Source: Enterobacter cloacae complex sp. ECNIH7 (lineage in GTDB: Bacteria > Pseudomonadota > Gammaproteobacteria > Enterobacterales > Enterobacteriaceae). From it: DNA of 64,000 nt. Positions 20,644 through 31,052 of the stretch are shown here, one piece after another. The notes under the pieces were generated by a model that did not search any database, was not told where the DNA came from, and was given only the letters and a program-made list of their open reading frames with translations. The translations under genes and the position numbers were made by a program. The first letter of the stretch is position 1. Each line of letters begins with the position of its first letter. The DNA is taken from the NCBI RefSeq assembly GCF_002208095.1, contig NZ_CP017990.1, forward strand, positions 1,922,001 to 1,986,000, given 5' to 3'.

Positions 20644-21690
20644 TTAACGTTTTACCGTCCAGTTAACGGTTTCGCCCGCCAGGAATGGGATCAGAGTGTC
20701 ATCCGTCAGCGCAATGGACTCCTCAACGTGGCTCGCTTTACGCTCCAGTTCGATGAAGGTGTCGTTGACCGGCAGGCCGTAGAAGCGCGGGCCGTTAAGG
20801 GAGCAGAACGCTTCAAAATGTTCGAGCGCGTTCATCTCTTCAAAGACGGTCGCGTAGCTGGCCAGTGCCGTTGGCGCGTTGAAGCAGCCTGCACAGCCGC
20901 AGCTCGCCTCTTTGCGGTGGCGGGCGTGAGGTGCGGAATCGGTGCCGAGGAACGCGCGGGAGAACCCGCTGGCGACCAACTCGCGCAGCGCCTGCTGGTG
21001 GATGTTGCGCTTGAGAATAGGCAGACAGTACAGGTGAGGACGTACCCCGCCCACCAGCATGTGGTTACGGTTAAACATCAGGTGCTGTGGCGTAATGGTG
21101 GCGGCGATAAGATCGTTGCCGTCGCGCACATACTCTGCCGCGTCTTTGGTGGTGATATGCTCAAAGACCACTTTAAGCGCGGGCAGGCGCTGGCGCAGAG
21201 GCTCCATCACGGTCTCGATAAAGCGGGCTTCACGATCGAAGATGTCAATCTCGGCATGCGTGACTTCACCATGGACCAGCAGCGGCATGCCCAGTTTCTG
21301 CATACGTTCCAGAACCGGCATGATGGCATCAATGCTGGTGACGCCGTGGCTGGAGTTGGTGGTGGCATTTGCCGGGTAGAGTTTCGCCGCCGTAAATACG
21401 CCTTCGTTAAACCCGAGCTCCACTTCGTTCGGATCCAGCGAGTCGGTAAGATAGCAGGTCATCAGCGGGGTGAAATCGTGTCCCGCAGGAACGGCATCCA
21501 GGATGCGCTGGCGATAGGCAATCGCGGCATCGACGGTGGTGACTGGTGGAACCAGGTTAGGCATGACAATCGCGCGGCCATAAATTTCGCTGGTATAAGG
21601 CACGACGATTTTCAGCATATCGCCATCACGCAGATGGATATGCCAGTCGTCAGGGCGGCGGATTTTAAGAACCTGGGGTTGTGCAGTCAT
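20644..21690 (-). CDS. pyrC: PyrC, dihydroorotase
   Basis: A 348-residue zinc amidohydrolase, the E. coli length, which cyclises carbamoyl-aspartate to dihydroorotate in pyrimidine synthesis. Metal ligands are His17 and His19 in [10 protein letters not shown], the carbamylated lysine in [16 protein letters not shown], and later histidines in [18 protein letters not shown] and FEHITTKDA; the catalytic Asp is in [15 protein letters not shown]. The Cys-rich [11 protein letters not shown] follows. A PurR operator lies upstream; in E. coli pyrC is also controlled by start-site-dependent leader folding, and GGAGC sits close to the start codon here. Confidence 0.98.
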   Translation of the reverse strand: MTAQPQVLKIRRPDDWHIHLRDGDMLKIVVPYTSEIYGRAIVMPNLVPPVTTVDAAIAYRQRILDAVPAGHDFTPLMTCYLTDSLDPNEVELGFNEGVFTAAKLYPANATTNSSHGVTSIDAIMPVLERMQKLGMPLLVHGEVTHAEIDIFDREARFIETVMEPLRQRLPALKVVFEHITTKDAAEYVRDGNDLIAATITPQHLMFNRNHMLVGGVRPHLYCLPILKRNIHQQALRELVASGFSRAFLGTDSAPHARHRKEASCGCAGCFNAPTALASYATVFEEMNALEHFEAFCSLNGPRFYGLPVNDTFIELERKASHVEESIALTDDTLIPFLAGETVNWTVKR

Positions 21691-21753
21691 GGAAGCTCCG
21701 GCTTGTCAGGAATCAGTCATAAGATGGCTGTTTTTGCCGGACACAAATCATAA

Positions 21754-21769
21754 GCGGAAACGTTTTCGT
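21754..21769 (-). promoter_or_regulatory. PurR operator upstream of pyrC
   Basis: On the minus strand ACGAAAACGTTTCCGC matches the PurR consensus ACGCAAACGTTTGCGT at 13 of 16 positions, including the central AAACGTTT. It lies about 65 bp upstream of the pyrC start, and pyrC is a known PurR target in E. coli. Confidence 0.85.
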
Positions 21770-21784
21770 TTGCACACTTTTCCG

Positions 21785-21812
21785 TAAAAAAAAGGGCGCC
21801 GCAGCGCCCTTC
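21785..21812 (-). terminator. yceB terminator
   Basis: A 7-bp stem AGGGCGC/GCGCCCT (21793-21799 and 21804-21810) is followed on the minus strand by eight T. It directly follows the yceB stop codon, so yceB is not cotranscribed with pyrC. Confidence 0.92.
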
Positions 21813-21815
21813 AGG

Positions 21816-22376
21816 TTAATCGGTGAAAGGAATGATAATTTCTCCCGGTTTCACCTCTATACCTTTTGCATATTTTTTCGCCAGAGCTTCACCCTTGCTT
21901 TTGTCTTCGCTTAAGACGTACGCGGGCTGCTGGTTAAAGTAATTTCGCAGCGACTGGTTCAGATAGGGCATCAGGGTTTGCAGAACCGGCGCCATTTTAT
22001 CCGGAGACACCTGCGCATCGATGACCTCCATCTCCTGCAGGAAAATTGCCCCTTTCTCTTTATTGAAAACAGGGAGTGCCTTCAGCTTGAGCTTGATGTT
22101 GGCTTTCTGATTGCCAAAGAGGGAGGACATATCGAGATCCGCATCACCGGCAAGGGTGACTTTGTTTGGCTCTTCACGTCCGATCTGGCTGGTCAGGTTC
22201 GTAAGGACGATATGCGCGTCCGCCAGCCCCGGCACGCCAATATCTTTAGAGAAATTGTTATGTTTTTCCAGCGCCTGATTAATTTCCTGTTCACTGACGG
22301 TATATTGCGTGAGCTGGTTACAGCCAACCAGCAGGCCGCTGACAACTAATGCCGCGGCAAAGACAATTTTCTTCAT
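21816..22376 (-). CDS. yceB: YceB, DUF1439 lipoprotein
   Basis: A 186-residue lipoprotein, the E. coli length, of the DUF1439 family; the family has a tubular lipid-binding-like fold, but the role is not established. The signal ends in lipobox LLVGC with acylated Cys19, followed by Asn. Conserved blocks include FSKDIGVPGLADAHIVLTNL and LMPYLNQSLRNYFNQQPAYV. The start at 22376 (MKKIVFAAALVV) is preferred over an ATG four codons upstream. In E. coli grxB lies between yceB and mdtH; here mdtH is the next gene. Confidence 0.95.
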   Translation of the reverse strand: MKKIVFAAALVVSGLLVGCNQLTQYTVSEQEINQALEKHNNFSKDIGVPGLADAHIVLTNLTSQIGREEPNKVTLAGDADLDMSSLFGNQKANIKLKLKALPVFNKEKGAIFLQEMEVIDAQVSPDKMAPVLQTLMPYLNQSLRNYFNQQPAYVLSEDKSKGEALAKKYAKGIEVKPGEIIIPFTD

Positions 22377-22468
22377 AGTGTTCCTCAACGAAAAATCGGC
22401 GCTTCTGTCCTGTTGCGCCAGTATGTCAGTGTGAATTGGCAGAAACCAGCAGAAAAAACTGAGAAGTG

Positions 22469-22489
22469 GGGCGGGAGGAGCTCCCGCCC
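22469..22489 (-). terminator. mdtH terminator
   Basis: A 9-bp perfect GC-rich stem GGGCGGGAG/CTCCCGCCC with a 3-nt loop directly follows the mdtH stop codon on the minus strand. A T run occurs some 12 nt later, so it may be a 3'-end hairpin rather than a canonical terminator. Confidence 0.75.
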
Positions 22490-22499
22490 GAGGGAAAGG

Positions 22500-23708
22500 C
22501 TACGCGCCAGGCTCGAGCATTCCGCTCGCGCTGCGTTTCTGGCTGAACTGCCACCACAGGGCAAGGAGCGTCATAAAGCCCACCGCGCCGAGCATCATCC
22601 ACGGGAGTTCGGGCTGGCTTAACGCTTTTCCGGCATCAAACAGCCAGCCGCCACCGGCGTAACCTAATGCGCCGCCAAGCGCCAGCCCCAGCCGGCTGAA
22701 ACCCATATAGCTGCCGCGCGCACGCGCATCCGCAAGCGAGGCGCTCAGCGTTTCGCGGGCAGGCTCGGCGATGATTGAGCCAATATAGAACGTGCAAATC
22801 AGCGTAAACAGCTGCTGGAGAGAGTTCACCAGACCGATCGGCATCATGCTCAGCGTCATCAGGAGCAGCCCGGCCATCAGGCGATGCTCCAGACGAAAAT
22901 GCCGTTCGCTCCAGCGGGCAATCGGATAAAGCAGCGTTAACGACAGGCAGGCTTCGATGGCGTACATCCATTTAACGGCTGCAGGCGTGCCCGCAATGTC
23001 GTTAACCATGATCGGCAGCATCAGCATGACCTGCACAGCCAGCATGTAATAGCCCGTCAGGGTCAACACATAGGTGACAAAACGCCTGTCGCGCAGGACG
23101 CGGCCAAGCCCTTCCCGGACCGGCGCTTTGACCGTCGACAGTTTCCAGGCGGGCAGGAACAGGCCATTGAACAGCGCGCACAGAATAAAGAGCACCGCCC
23201 CAGCCGCGCAGACCAGTCGGAAATCATACTGCAGCAGCCAGCTTCCCAGCAGGGCGCCGATAACCGCCCCGGCACTGTCCTGCATCATCAGAATCGAGAA
23301 GAAACGGCCGCGGTGCTGGGGGCGAATAAGCTTTACCACCAGCGCGGTGCGCGGCGGATCGAACAGCGTGCCGCCGATACCGGAGAGGAAACAGGAGAAC
23401 CAGAGCAGCCAGGGCTCCTGGGCGACCGCCATCGTGGCAAAACCTGCCGCGCGCAGCAGCATACCGGTAACGATCATCGGTTTAGCGCCAAAGCGGTCGG
23501 CAATGGCCCCGCCAAAGACGCCCAGGCCCTGCTGGACAAACTGGCGTAACCCCAGGGCAATGCCAACCATTAATGCCGCCCAGCCCATCTGATCGACAAA
23601 GCGGATCGATATCAATGGAAAAACGACAAAAAAGCCAAGCACGACCAGCATGTTATCGACGAGCAGGAAATATTTACCCAGGCTCCTGGCCTGTGATACG
23701 CGGGACAT
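22500..23708 (-). CDS. mdtH: MdtH, MFS multidrug efflux transporter
   Basis: A 402-residue major facilitator, the E. coli length. E. coli MdtH gives norfloxacin and enoxacin resistance when overproduced. Twelve membrane segments are expected; motif A reads [12 protein letters not shown], and [16 protein letters not shown] and [12 protein letters not shown] are typical of the fourth and fifth segments. The start at 23708 ([19 protein letters not shown]) has AGGGAA upstream. It is a single gene, divergent from rimJ. Confidence 0.97.
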   Translation of the reverse strand: MSRVSQARSLGKYFLLVDNMLVVLGFFVVFPLISIRFVDQMGWAALMVGIALGLRQFVQQGLGVFGGAIADRFGAKPMIVTGMLLRAAGFATMAVAQEPWLLWFSCFLSGIGGTLFDPPRTALVVKLIRPQHRGRFFSILMMQDSAGAVIGALLGSWLLQYDFRLVCAAGAVLFILCALFNGLFLPAWKLSTVKAPVREGLGRVLRDRRFVTYVLTLTGYYMLAVQVMLMLPIMVNDIAGTPAAVKWMYAIEACLSLTLLYPIARWSERHFRLEHRLMAGLLLMTLSMMPIGLVNSLQQLFTLICTFYIGSIIAEPARETLSASLADARARGSYMGFSRLGLALGGALGYAGGGWLFDAGKALSQPELPWMMLGAVGFMTLLALWWQFSQKRSASGMLEPGA

Positions 23709-23944
23709 TTTCCCTCCAGGGAAAATAAGAAGGTGAGCACGCTAACATTCTGCGGTGTCGCCGCGTTTTTTCCCACCCCTGGGCGTGACAATATTTTTTT
23801 ATCAAAAGGGTGCTTTGATAGAGAGTTCTCATCGAAAATAATGAAAAGAGGGCAAAATGGTATGTCACTGTTTTCACAGACGGCGCAGGCGCAGGTATAG
23901 TAAAGCTAATGGGTCAGCAGAAGTGACGGGAAGGAGTGGTATCG

Positions 23945-24529
23945 ATGTTTGGCTATCGCAGTAATGTGCCAAAAGTGCGTCTGACAACGGACAGGCTGGT
24001 CGTTCGTCTGGTGCATGAGCGTGATGCCTGGCGTCTGGCGGATTATTACGCCGAGAATCGCCAGTTTTTAAAACCCTGGGAACCCGTTCGGGATGAGAGC
24101 CATTGTTACCCTTCCGGCTGGCAGGCGCGCCTCAGCATGATTACGGAATTTCACAAGCAGGGCAGCGCGTTCTATTTCGCGCTGCTGGATCCTGAAGAGA
24201 AAGAGATTATCGGGATCGCCAATTTTTCAAACGTGGTGCGCGGGTCGTTTCACGCCTGCTACCTTGGCTACTCCATCGGCCAGAAATGGCAGGGGCAGGG
24301 GCTGATGTACGAGGCGTTAACGGTGGCGATCCGCTATATGCAACGCACGCAGCATATCCATCGCATCATGGCGAACTATATGCCGCATAATCAGCGCAGC
24401 GGCAATTTGCTGGCGCGCTTAGGGTTCGAGAAAGAGGGTTACGCCAAAGACTATCTGCTGATAGACGGAGAGTGGCGCGACCACGTTCTGACGGCGTTAA
24501 CCACCCGGGACTGGACCGCAGGTCGTTAA
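23945..24529 (+). CDS. rimJ: RimJ, N-acetyltransferase of ribosomal protein S5
   Basis: A 194-residue GNAT acetyltransferase, the E. coli length, which acetylates the N-terminal alanine of ribosomal protein S5. The acetyl-CoA loop is in [19 protein letters not shown] and the family C-terminal block is [20 protein letters not shown]. The ATG at 23945 gives [13 protein letters not shown] as in E. coli and has AAGGAGTGG upstream; three extra upstream codons are possible but unlikely. yceH follows after 9 bp, so rimJ-yceH-mviM probably form one operon. Confidence 0.97.
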   Translation: MFGYRSNVPKVRLTTDRLVVRLVHERDAWRLADYYAENRQFLKPWEPVRDESHCYPSGWQARLSMITEFHKQGSAFYFALLDPEEKEIIGIANFSNVVRGSFHACYLGYSIGQKWQGQGLMYEALTVAIRYMQRTQHIHRIMANYMPHNQRSGNLLARLGFEKEGYAKDYLLIDGEWRDHVLTALTTRDWTAGR

Positions 24530-24538
24530 GGAGAAAAG

Positions 24539-25195
24539 ATGAAGTATCAGCTAAACGGTACAGAAGCGCGCGTGATTGGGTGCTTACTCGAAAAACAGGT
24601 CACCACGCCGGAGCAGTATCCGCTCTCCGTCAACGCCGTGACCATGGCCTGCAACCAGAAGACCAACCGCGAGCCGGTGATGAACCTCAGCGAGCATGAG
24701 GTTCAGGACGTGCTGGATGCGTTGGTTAAACGCCACTATCTGCGCACCGTCAGCGGCTTCGGCAACCGCGTGACCAAATACGAACAGCGCTTCTGTAACT
24801 CCGAATTTGGCGACCTGAAGCTGAGCAGTGCGGAAGTGGCGGTCATCACCACGCTGTTGCTGCGCGGGGCGCAGACGCCGGGGGAACTGCGCACGCGCGC
24901 TTCCCGCATGCATGAGTTCAGCGATATGCAGGAAGTTGAGCAGACCCTGGAAGGGCTGGCTTCTCGCGAAGACGGCCCATACGTGGTGCGTCTGGCGCGC
25001 GAGCCGGGTAAACGTGAAAGCCGCTATATGCACCTGTTCAGCGGCGACGTCGATGTCGCTACCGTTACCGCGGAGAGCGACGCGGGATCCTCAGTAAGCA
25101 ATGACACTCTTGCCGCGCGCGTAGAGGCGCTGGAAGACGAGGTCGCCGGGCTGAAACAGCGCCTGGATGCATTGCTGGCACATCTGGGAGACTGA
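24539..25195 (+). CDS. yceH: YceH, DUF480 winged-helix protein
   Basis: A 218-residue protein (215 in E. coli) of the DUF480 family, with two winged-helix domains in tandem and a C-terminal coiled coil. The N-terminal block [20 protein letters not shown] and [17 protein letters not shown] are highly conserved; the second domain contains [16 protein letters not shown]. The last 35 residues ([20 protein letters not shown]) form heptads. A DNA-binding role is plausible from the fold but unproven. It lies between rimJ and mviM with 9-bp and 2-bp gaps. Confidence 0.95.
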   Translation: MKYQLNGTEARVIGCLLEKQVTTPEQYPLSVNAVTMACNQKTNREPVMNLSEHEVQDVLDALVKRHYLRTVSGFGNRVTKYEQRFCNSEFGDLKLSSAEVAVITTLLLRGAQTPGELRTRASRMHEFSDMQEVEQTLEGLASREDGPYVVRLAREPGKRESRYMHLFSGDVDVATVTAESDAGSSVSNDTLAARVEALEDEVAGLKQRLDALLAHLGD

Positions 25196-25197
25196 CG

Positions 25198-26121
25198 GTG
25201 AAAAAATTACGCGTTGGCGTGGTGGGGCTCGGCGGCATCGCGCAAAAAGCCTGGCTGCCTGTATTAGGTGCGGCGACGGACTGGACCCTGCAAGGGGCAT
25301 GGTCACCCACCCGAGAAAAGGCAGAACGTATCTGCGAAACCTGGCGCATTCCGTATGCCGCCTCCCTGCAGGATCTGGCCCGCGAGTGTGATGCGGTCTT
25401 TGTGCATACGTCAACGGCAACCCACTATCAGGTGGTGAGCGAGCTGCTCAATTTGGGGGTTCACGTCTGCGTGGATAAGCCGTTGGCGGAAAATGTTCAG
25501 GATGCCGAACGGCTGATTGAGCTGGCCGCGCGCAAAAAACTGACGCTGATGGTGGGCTTCAACCGCCGCTTCGCGCCGCTTTACCAGCAGCTGAAGGCGC
25601 AGTCGGACACGCTCGCCTCGCTGCGGATGGATAAACACCGCACCGACAGCATTGGGCCAAACGATCTGCGCTTCACCCTTCTGGATGATTACCTGCACGT
25701 TGTGGATACGGCGCTGTGGCTGAGCAACGGCGAAGCGCTGCTGAAAAGCGGCACCCTGGTGACAAACGATCAGGGGCAGATGGTCTACGCGGAACACCAC
25801 TTCGCCGTTGAGCATCTTCAGATTACCACCAGCATGCACCGTCGTGCAGGAAGCCAGCGAGAATCCGTGCAGGCGGTGACCGAGGGCGCGCTGTACGACA
25901 TTACGGACATGCGCGAGTGGCGGGAAGAGAAGGGCAACGGCGTGGTGACGCTCCCGGCGCCAGGCTGGCAGAGCACCCTCGAGCAGCGCGGTTTCGCAGG
26001 ATGCGCCCGCCACTTTATCACCTGCGTGCAAAATCAGACGGTTCCTGAAACGTCCGGCGAGCAGGCCATTCTGGCGCAGCGCATTGTGGAAAGGCTCTGG
26101 CGCGATGCCATGAGCGAATAA
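25198..26121 (+). CDS. mviM: MviM (YceM), Gfo/Idh/MocA-family oxidoreductase
   Basis: A 307-residue putative NAD(P)-dependent oxidoreductase; E. coli MviM has 307 residues and no known substrate. The N-terminal Rossmann motif is VGVVGLGGIAQKAWLP, followed by FVHTSTATHYQV and the family CVDKPLAENVQDAERL block in which lysine is usually catalytic. The C-terminal domain carries LLDDYLHVVDTALWL. The start is GTG at 25198, 2 bp after the yceH stop codon, implying coupling. A REP-like element separates it from murJ. Confidence 0.95.
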   Translation: MKKLRVGVVGLGGIAQKAWLPVLGAATDWTLQGAWSPTREKAERICETWRIPYAASLQDLARECDAVFVHTSTATHYQVVSELLNLGVHVCVDKPLAENVQDAERLIELAARKKLTLMVGFNRRFAPLYQQLKAQSDTLASLRMDKHRTDSIGPNDLRFTLLDDYLHVVDTALWLSNGEALLKSGTLVTNDQGQMVYAEHHFAVEHLQITTSMHRRAGSQRESVQAVTEGALYDITDMREWREEKGNGVVTLPAPGWQSTLEQRGFAGCARHFITCVQNQTVPETSGEQAILAQRIVERLWRDAMSE

Positions 26122-26166
26122 CTCGCTGTAACATCTGCGGATAGTAATTCGTTGAAATCCGGTTAG

Positions 26167-27786
<1,620 letters not shown>

Positions 27787-27790
27787 ACGC

Positions 27791-27822
27791 CAAAAGGGGA
27801 GTTCACCTTATGGTGCTCCCCG
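27791..27822. terminator. Hairpin between murJ and flgN
   Basis: GGGGAG (27796-27801) and CACC (27804-27807) pair with GGTG (27812-27815) and CTCCCC (27816-27821), with a 2-nt bulge and a TTAT loop. On the minus strand it is followed by TTTT, so it can end flgAMN transcription. Confidence 0.75.
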
Positions 27823-27845
27823 CTGCATGATTTGTCGCCCAGGCG

Positions 27846-28271
27846 TCAAATCGAAATCTTTTTAACTCCCGCAATACGCGCAGTCGCTGTTTGACCATCC
27901 GCACCGTACAGTCCGGTTTCTTTATGCGGTTTCAATACCTCAAGCGCCTGCTGATTACGCTCAATCTGACCTTCCAGTAGCCAGCCGTTGTGCTGGTTAA
28001 GGTCGCGCAGGTGCTGGGTTTTTTCGGTAATGGTTTGCCAGCGCTCAATAATATCGTCATTGGCGCTACGCTTAGGATCCTGCTCAGCGCGGCGCTGTTG
28101 CTCCAGATAATCCAGCGTCGCCAGTAGCGAACTCTTATCTTCAGTAATACGCTGCAGCGCGCTGCCGTTGATGTGACCGGAAGAGAGATGCTGCTGTTCA
28201 GCGTCCATTACCGTTTTCAGGTCGTTAAGAACAACCGTCATTTGATCCAGTATTTCTGACAGTCGACTCAT
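27846..28271 (-). CDS. flgN: FlgN, export chaperone for FlgK and FlgL
   Basis: A 141-residue helical chaperone (138 in E. coli) that binds the hook-filament junction proteins FlgK and FlgL and delivers them to the flagellar type III export gate. The sequence is rich in charged heptads, for example LSEILDQMTVVLNDLKTVMD and a conserved HNGWLLEGQIERNQQALEVL region that binds clients. It lies 4 bp after flgM and shares its promoters. The C-terminus (GVKKISI) is the most variable part. Confidence 0.96.
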   Translation of the reverse strand: MSRLSEILDQMTVVLNDLKTVMDAEQQHLSSGHINGSALQRITEDKSSLLATLDYLEQQRRAEQDPKRSANDDIIERWQTITEKTQHLRDLNQHNGWLLEGQIERNQQALEVLKPHKETGLYGADGQTATARIAGVKKISI

Positions 28272-28275
28272 ACGG

Positions 28276-28569
28276 TTAGTTACTCTGTAAGAAACTCTGT
28301 GCTTCCTGAATCAGGGCATCAGCAATCTTGCTGGTGTCCATTTTCAGCTCACCGTTACGAATAGCCGTTTTCAGCGCTTCAACACGTTCCATATTGATAT
28401 CGTTGCTGCCTGGCTGCATCAGTTTAGCCTGCGCGTCGCTCAGGGTAACGCTGGTGCTGTTGGACGTTGACGGTTTTTCCAGACGCGTTTTCTGCGCAGG
28501 AGCGTCATTCGTTTCGCGAGGTTGTACAGCGCTTACCGGCTTCAGGGCTGATGTACGATCAATGCTCAT
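28276..28569 (-). CDS. flgM: FlgM, anti-sigma-28 factor
   Basis: A 97-residue, largely unstructured protein (97 in E. coli) that binds FliA (sigma 28) until the hook is complete and then leaves through the flagellar export channel. The C-terminal sigma-binding half reads [23 protein letters not shown], in the family pattern, ending EAQSFLQSN. The gene can be read from flgA upstream or from its own sigma-28 promoter in the flgA-flgM gap. Confidence 0.97.
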   Translation of the reverse strand: MSIDRTSALKPVSAVQPRETNDAPAQKTRLEKPSTSNSTSVTLSDAQAKLMQPGSNDINMERVEALKTAIRNGELKMDTSKIADALIQEAQSFLQSN

Positions 28570-28629
28570 AGTGTTGTCCTCATCGAGGGTTCGCGGCGTT
28601 TGCGCCTGACATCATCATTAGTGGAATAT

Positions 28630-28656
28630 TTATCGGCACGCGCCGCGAAATCTTTA
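28630..28656 (-). promoter_or_regulatory. Sigma-28 promoter of flgMN
   Basis: On the minus strand the -35 element TAAAGATT (28649-28656) and the -10 element GCCGATAA (28630-28637) are separated by 11 bp, the FliA consensus spacing; the -10 is an exact consensus match. This is the class 3 promoter that lets FliA drive its own inhibitor. Confidence 0.95.
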
Positions 28657-28662
28657 AAAAGA

Positions 28663-29322
28663 TTATAGGTTAATCAGAATATTCCCATCAGAATCGACGG
28701 TTCCGCTCACCACCTGGCCTGAGGACATTCTGACGCGGGCGTTTTGCGCCACCGCGGCATTGTTTAACGCTTTCCCTTCACTGTTGATGCTAAAGCCATC
28801 TCCGTTGGCCACCACCATCACCTGTTGACCCGCTTTTACCCGCCATGACTGACGCAGCATTGAGAGCTGTATCGGCTGGCCGGGGGCGACATCGCGCAGG
28901 CTGACGGCGTCCTGTGCCTGGTTCATATCCAGCATGGTGCGTGGAGGCAGCTGATCCAGACGGCCGCGCTTTAACGTCACGCTGTTCGTCTGCAGCACGC
29001 TGCCGCGCGCAATGGGTACGGCGGCGACAACATAATTGCCCGTCGCCTGAACTGCAACCTGTAAATAGCGTTTTTCGTTCGCGCAGCGTGCCAGCACGTT
29101 CACATTTCCCCACAGCCGGGTGGTTCCCGTCACGCTGAATGACGGTTGGTCACAGGTCGGGTACAGATTCGGTGGGGTGCGCACGGTAACGTTAACCTCA
29201 TCGCTAAAGCCCGCCAGCTTTTCAGCAAAAAAAGCCGTCAGCCGATCCTGTAAGCCTTCAGCCTGCACCAGAGGGCTAAACAGCAAGAAAGTTGCCACCA
29301 GGCCACGTTTTAACGTTTGCAT
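28663..29322 (-). CDS. flgA: FlgA, P-ring assembly chaperone
   Basis: A 219-residue periplasmic protein, the E. coli length, needed for FlgI to assemble into the P ring. The signal peptide ends LVQA. The C-terminal half holds the SAF-like domain, with VAAVPIARGSVLQTNSVTLK and DVAPGQPIQLSMLRQ, ending SGTVDSDGNILINL. I chose the ATG at 29322 (MQTLKRGLVATF); four upstream in-frame codons are possible. It is divergent from flgB, sharing an FlhDC-controlled promoter region. Confidence 0.96.
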   Translation of the reverse strand: MQTLKRGLVATFLLFSPLVQAEGLQDRLTAFFAEKLAGFSDEVNVTVRTPPNLYPTCDQPSFSVTGTTRLWGNVNVLARCANEKRYLQVAVQATGNYVVAAVPIARGSVLQTNSVTLKRGRLDQLPPRTMLDMNQAQDAVSLRDVAPGQPIQLSMLRQSWRVKAGQQVMVVANGDGFSINSEGKALNNAAVAQNARVRMSSGQVVSGTVDSDGNILINL

Positions 29323-29378
29323 CGCAAGTTCCACCGTTTCCAGAGTTGAATGAATTCTACCTGCAGTGGTTTTGCATC

Positions 29379-29420
29379 AACGCAATAAATAGCGACGCAT
29401 TTTGCGCTTATTCCGTCGAT
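29379..29420. promoter_or_regulatory. FlhDC box between flgA and flgB
   Basis: Two inverted half sites, AACGCAATAAATAGCG (29379-29394) and CGCTTATTCCGTCGAT (29405-29420), are spaced by 10 bp. The AATAGCG-N10-CGCTTATT core fits the FlhD4C2 consensus of two inverted 16-17-bp halves. It should activate the class 2 operons flgAMN and flgBCDEFGHIJ. Confidence 0.85.
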
Positions 29421-29479
29421 AGGGGAGACCGGGTGAGATTTAAGCTGTGAACTGAAATTTTGCCATCAGCGGAGGAGAC

Positions 29480-29896
29480 ATGCTCGATAAACTCGACGCC
29501 GCGTTACGTTTTCAGCAGGAAGCGCTCAATTTACGCGCCCAGCGGCAGGAGATTTTAGCCGCCAACATCGCTAACGCCGATACCCCAGGGTTTCAGGCGC
29601 GCGATATTGATTTTTCCAGTGAACTCAAAAAGGTGATGGAGCGTGGACGTGCCGAAGGAACGGGTGTTGCACTTGCCATGACATCCTCTCGCCATATTCC
29701 TGCTCAGGCGATGACCGCGCCAGCGACCGATTTACTTTATCGCATTCCCGATCAGCCCTCACTCGACGGTAACACCGTGGATATGGACCGGGAGCGTACG
29801 CAGTTTGCCGATAACAGCCTGAAATACCAGGCGGGCCTGACCGTACTCGGCGGACAAATCAAAGGCATGATGAACGTCCTGCAGGGGGGGAACTGA
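29480..29896 (+). CDS. flgB: FlgB, proximal rod protein
   Basis: A 138-residue flagellar rod protein, the E. coli length, exported without a cleaved signal by the flagellar type III system. The N-terminal [18 protein letters not shown] is the rod/hook-family signature. The C-terminal helix contains [20 protein letters not shown]. It opens the flgBCDEFGHIJ operon, with GGAGGAG just before the start and the FlhDC-controlled promoter upstream; flgC follows after 3 bp. Confidence 0.98.
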   Translation: MLDKLDAALRFQQEALNLRAQRQEILAANIANADTPGFQARDIDFSSELKKVMERGRAEGTGVALAMTSSRHIPAQAMTAPATDLLYRIPDQPSLDGNTVDMDRERTQFADNSLKYQAGLTVLGGQIKGMMNVLQGGN

Positions 29897-29899
29897 TAG

Positions 29900-30304
29900 A
29901 TGGCCTTGTTGAATATTTTTGATATTGCCGGTTCGGCGTTAACCGCGCAGTCCAAACGCCTGAACGTGGCTGCCAGTAACCTGGCGAACGCCGACAGCGT
30001 AACCGGACCAGACGGCCAGCCTTATCGTGCCAAACAGGTTGTCTTTCAGGTCGATGCTGCGCCGGGCGCGGCGACGGGCGGCGTGAAGGTGTCTGATGTG
30101 GTAGAGAGCCAGGCGCCGGACAGGCTGGTGTATGAGCCGGGTAACCCGCTCGCGGATGCCAGCGGATACGTGAAAATGCCAAACGTGGATGTGGTAGGTG
30201 AGATGGTGAACTCCATGTCGGCTTCCCGTAGCTACCAGGCCAACGTCGAAGTGCTTAATACCGTGAAGAGCATGATGCTCAAAACGCTCACTCTCGGCCA
30301 GTAA
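29900..30304 (+). CDS. flgC: FlgC, proximal rod protein
   Basis: A 134-residue rod protein, the E. coli length. The N-terminal motif [20 protein letters not shown] and the C-terminal [20 protein letters not shown] are the paired helices that form the rod core. It joins FlgB to FlgF in the rod. The gene starts 3 bp after flgB. Confidence 0.98.
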   Translation: MALLNIFDIAGSALTAQSKRLNVAASNLANADSVTGPDGQPYRAKQVVFQVDAAPGAATGGVKVSDVVESQAPDRLVYEPGNPLADASGYVKMPNVDVVGEMVNSMSASRSYQANVEVLNTVKSMMLKTLTLGQ

Positions 30305-30315
30305 AGGAGACATGC

Positions 30316-31026
30316 ATGTCCATCGCCGTAAATGTGAATGATCCTACGAACTCGGGTGTTAATAACACGAAGAGTACGACGGGTTCTAACTCCCTCACCG
30401 GGAGCAATGCCTCCGATCTTCAGGGCAGCTTTCTGACGCTGCTGGTGGCGCAGCTTAAGAACCAGGATCCCACCAACCCAATGCAGAACAACGAACTGAC
30501 CACGCAGCTTGCGCAGATCAGCACCGTTAGCGGCATTGAGAAACTCAACACCACCCTCGGCTCCGTCTCCGGGCAGATTAACAGCGCCCAGTCTCTGCAG
30601 GCGGCAAGCCTGATTGGCCACGGGGTGATGATCCCTGGAACCACGATTCTGGCGGGCACCAGCACCACCGAAGGCAACACCACAACGACCACCACGCCGT
30701 TTGGCGTTGAGTTGCAGCAGGCGGCGGAGAAAGTTACCGCCACCATTACCGACAGCAACGGCACGGTCGTGCGCACTATTGATATCGGCGAGCTGAAGGC
30801 GGGCGTTCACACCTTTACGTGGGATGGCAGCCTGACCGACGGCACTAAAGCACCAAACGGTTCTTACAAAGTAGCGATCAGCGCCAGCAACGGGACAACC
30901 CAGCTGGTGGCGCAGCCGCTGCAGTTCGCGCTGGTCCAGGGCGTGATTAAAGGAAGCGACGGCAACAAACTGGATTTGGGAACCTCTGGTTCCACCACAC
31001 TCGACGAAGTTCGGCAGATTATCTAA
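30316..31026 (+). CDS. flgD: FlgD, hook-capping protein
   Basis: A 236-residue scaffold (231 in E. coli) that caps the growing hook and is discarded when FlgK replaces it. The N-terminal region has the conserved FLTLLVAQLKNQDPTNPMQNN block (in part) needed for export and capping; the C-terminal part has a FlgD Ig-like/Tudor domain with FTWDGSLTDGTKAPNGSY. A Thr-rich stretch (STTEGNTTTTTTP) lies between them and is the most variable part. The ATG at 30316 overlaps an out-of-frame ATG four bases upstream. Confidence 0.97.
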   Translation: MSIAVNVNDPTNSGVNNTKSTTGSNSLTGSNASDLQGSFLTLLVAQLKNQDPTNPMQNNELTTQLAQISTVSGIEKLNTTLGSVSGQINSAQSLQAASLIGHGVMIPGTTILAGTSTTEGNTTTTTTPFGVELQQAAEKVTATITDSNGTVVRTIDIGELKAGVHTFTWDGSLTDGTKAPNGSYKVAISASNGTTQLVAQPLQFALVQGVIKGSDGNKLDLGTSGSTTLDEVRQII

Positions 31027-31052
31027 GCCTTAACACTTATCAGGAGTAAGTC

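Noticed and set aside
20620..21753. A 377-codon plus-strand frame opposite pyrC
   Set aside because: pyrC is certain on the other strand; the translation shows no family pattern.
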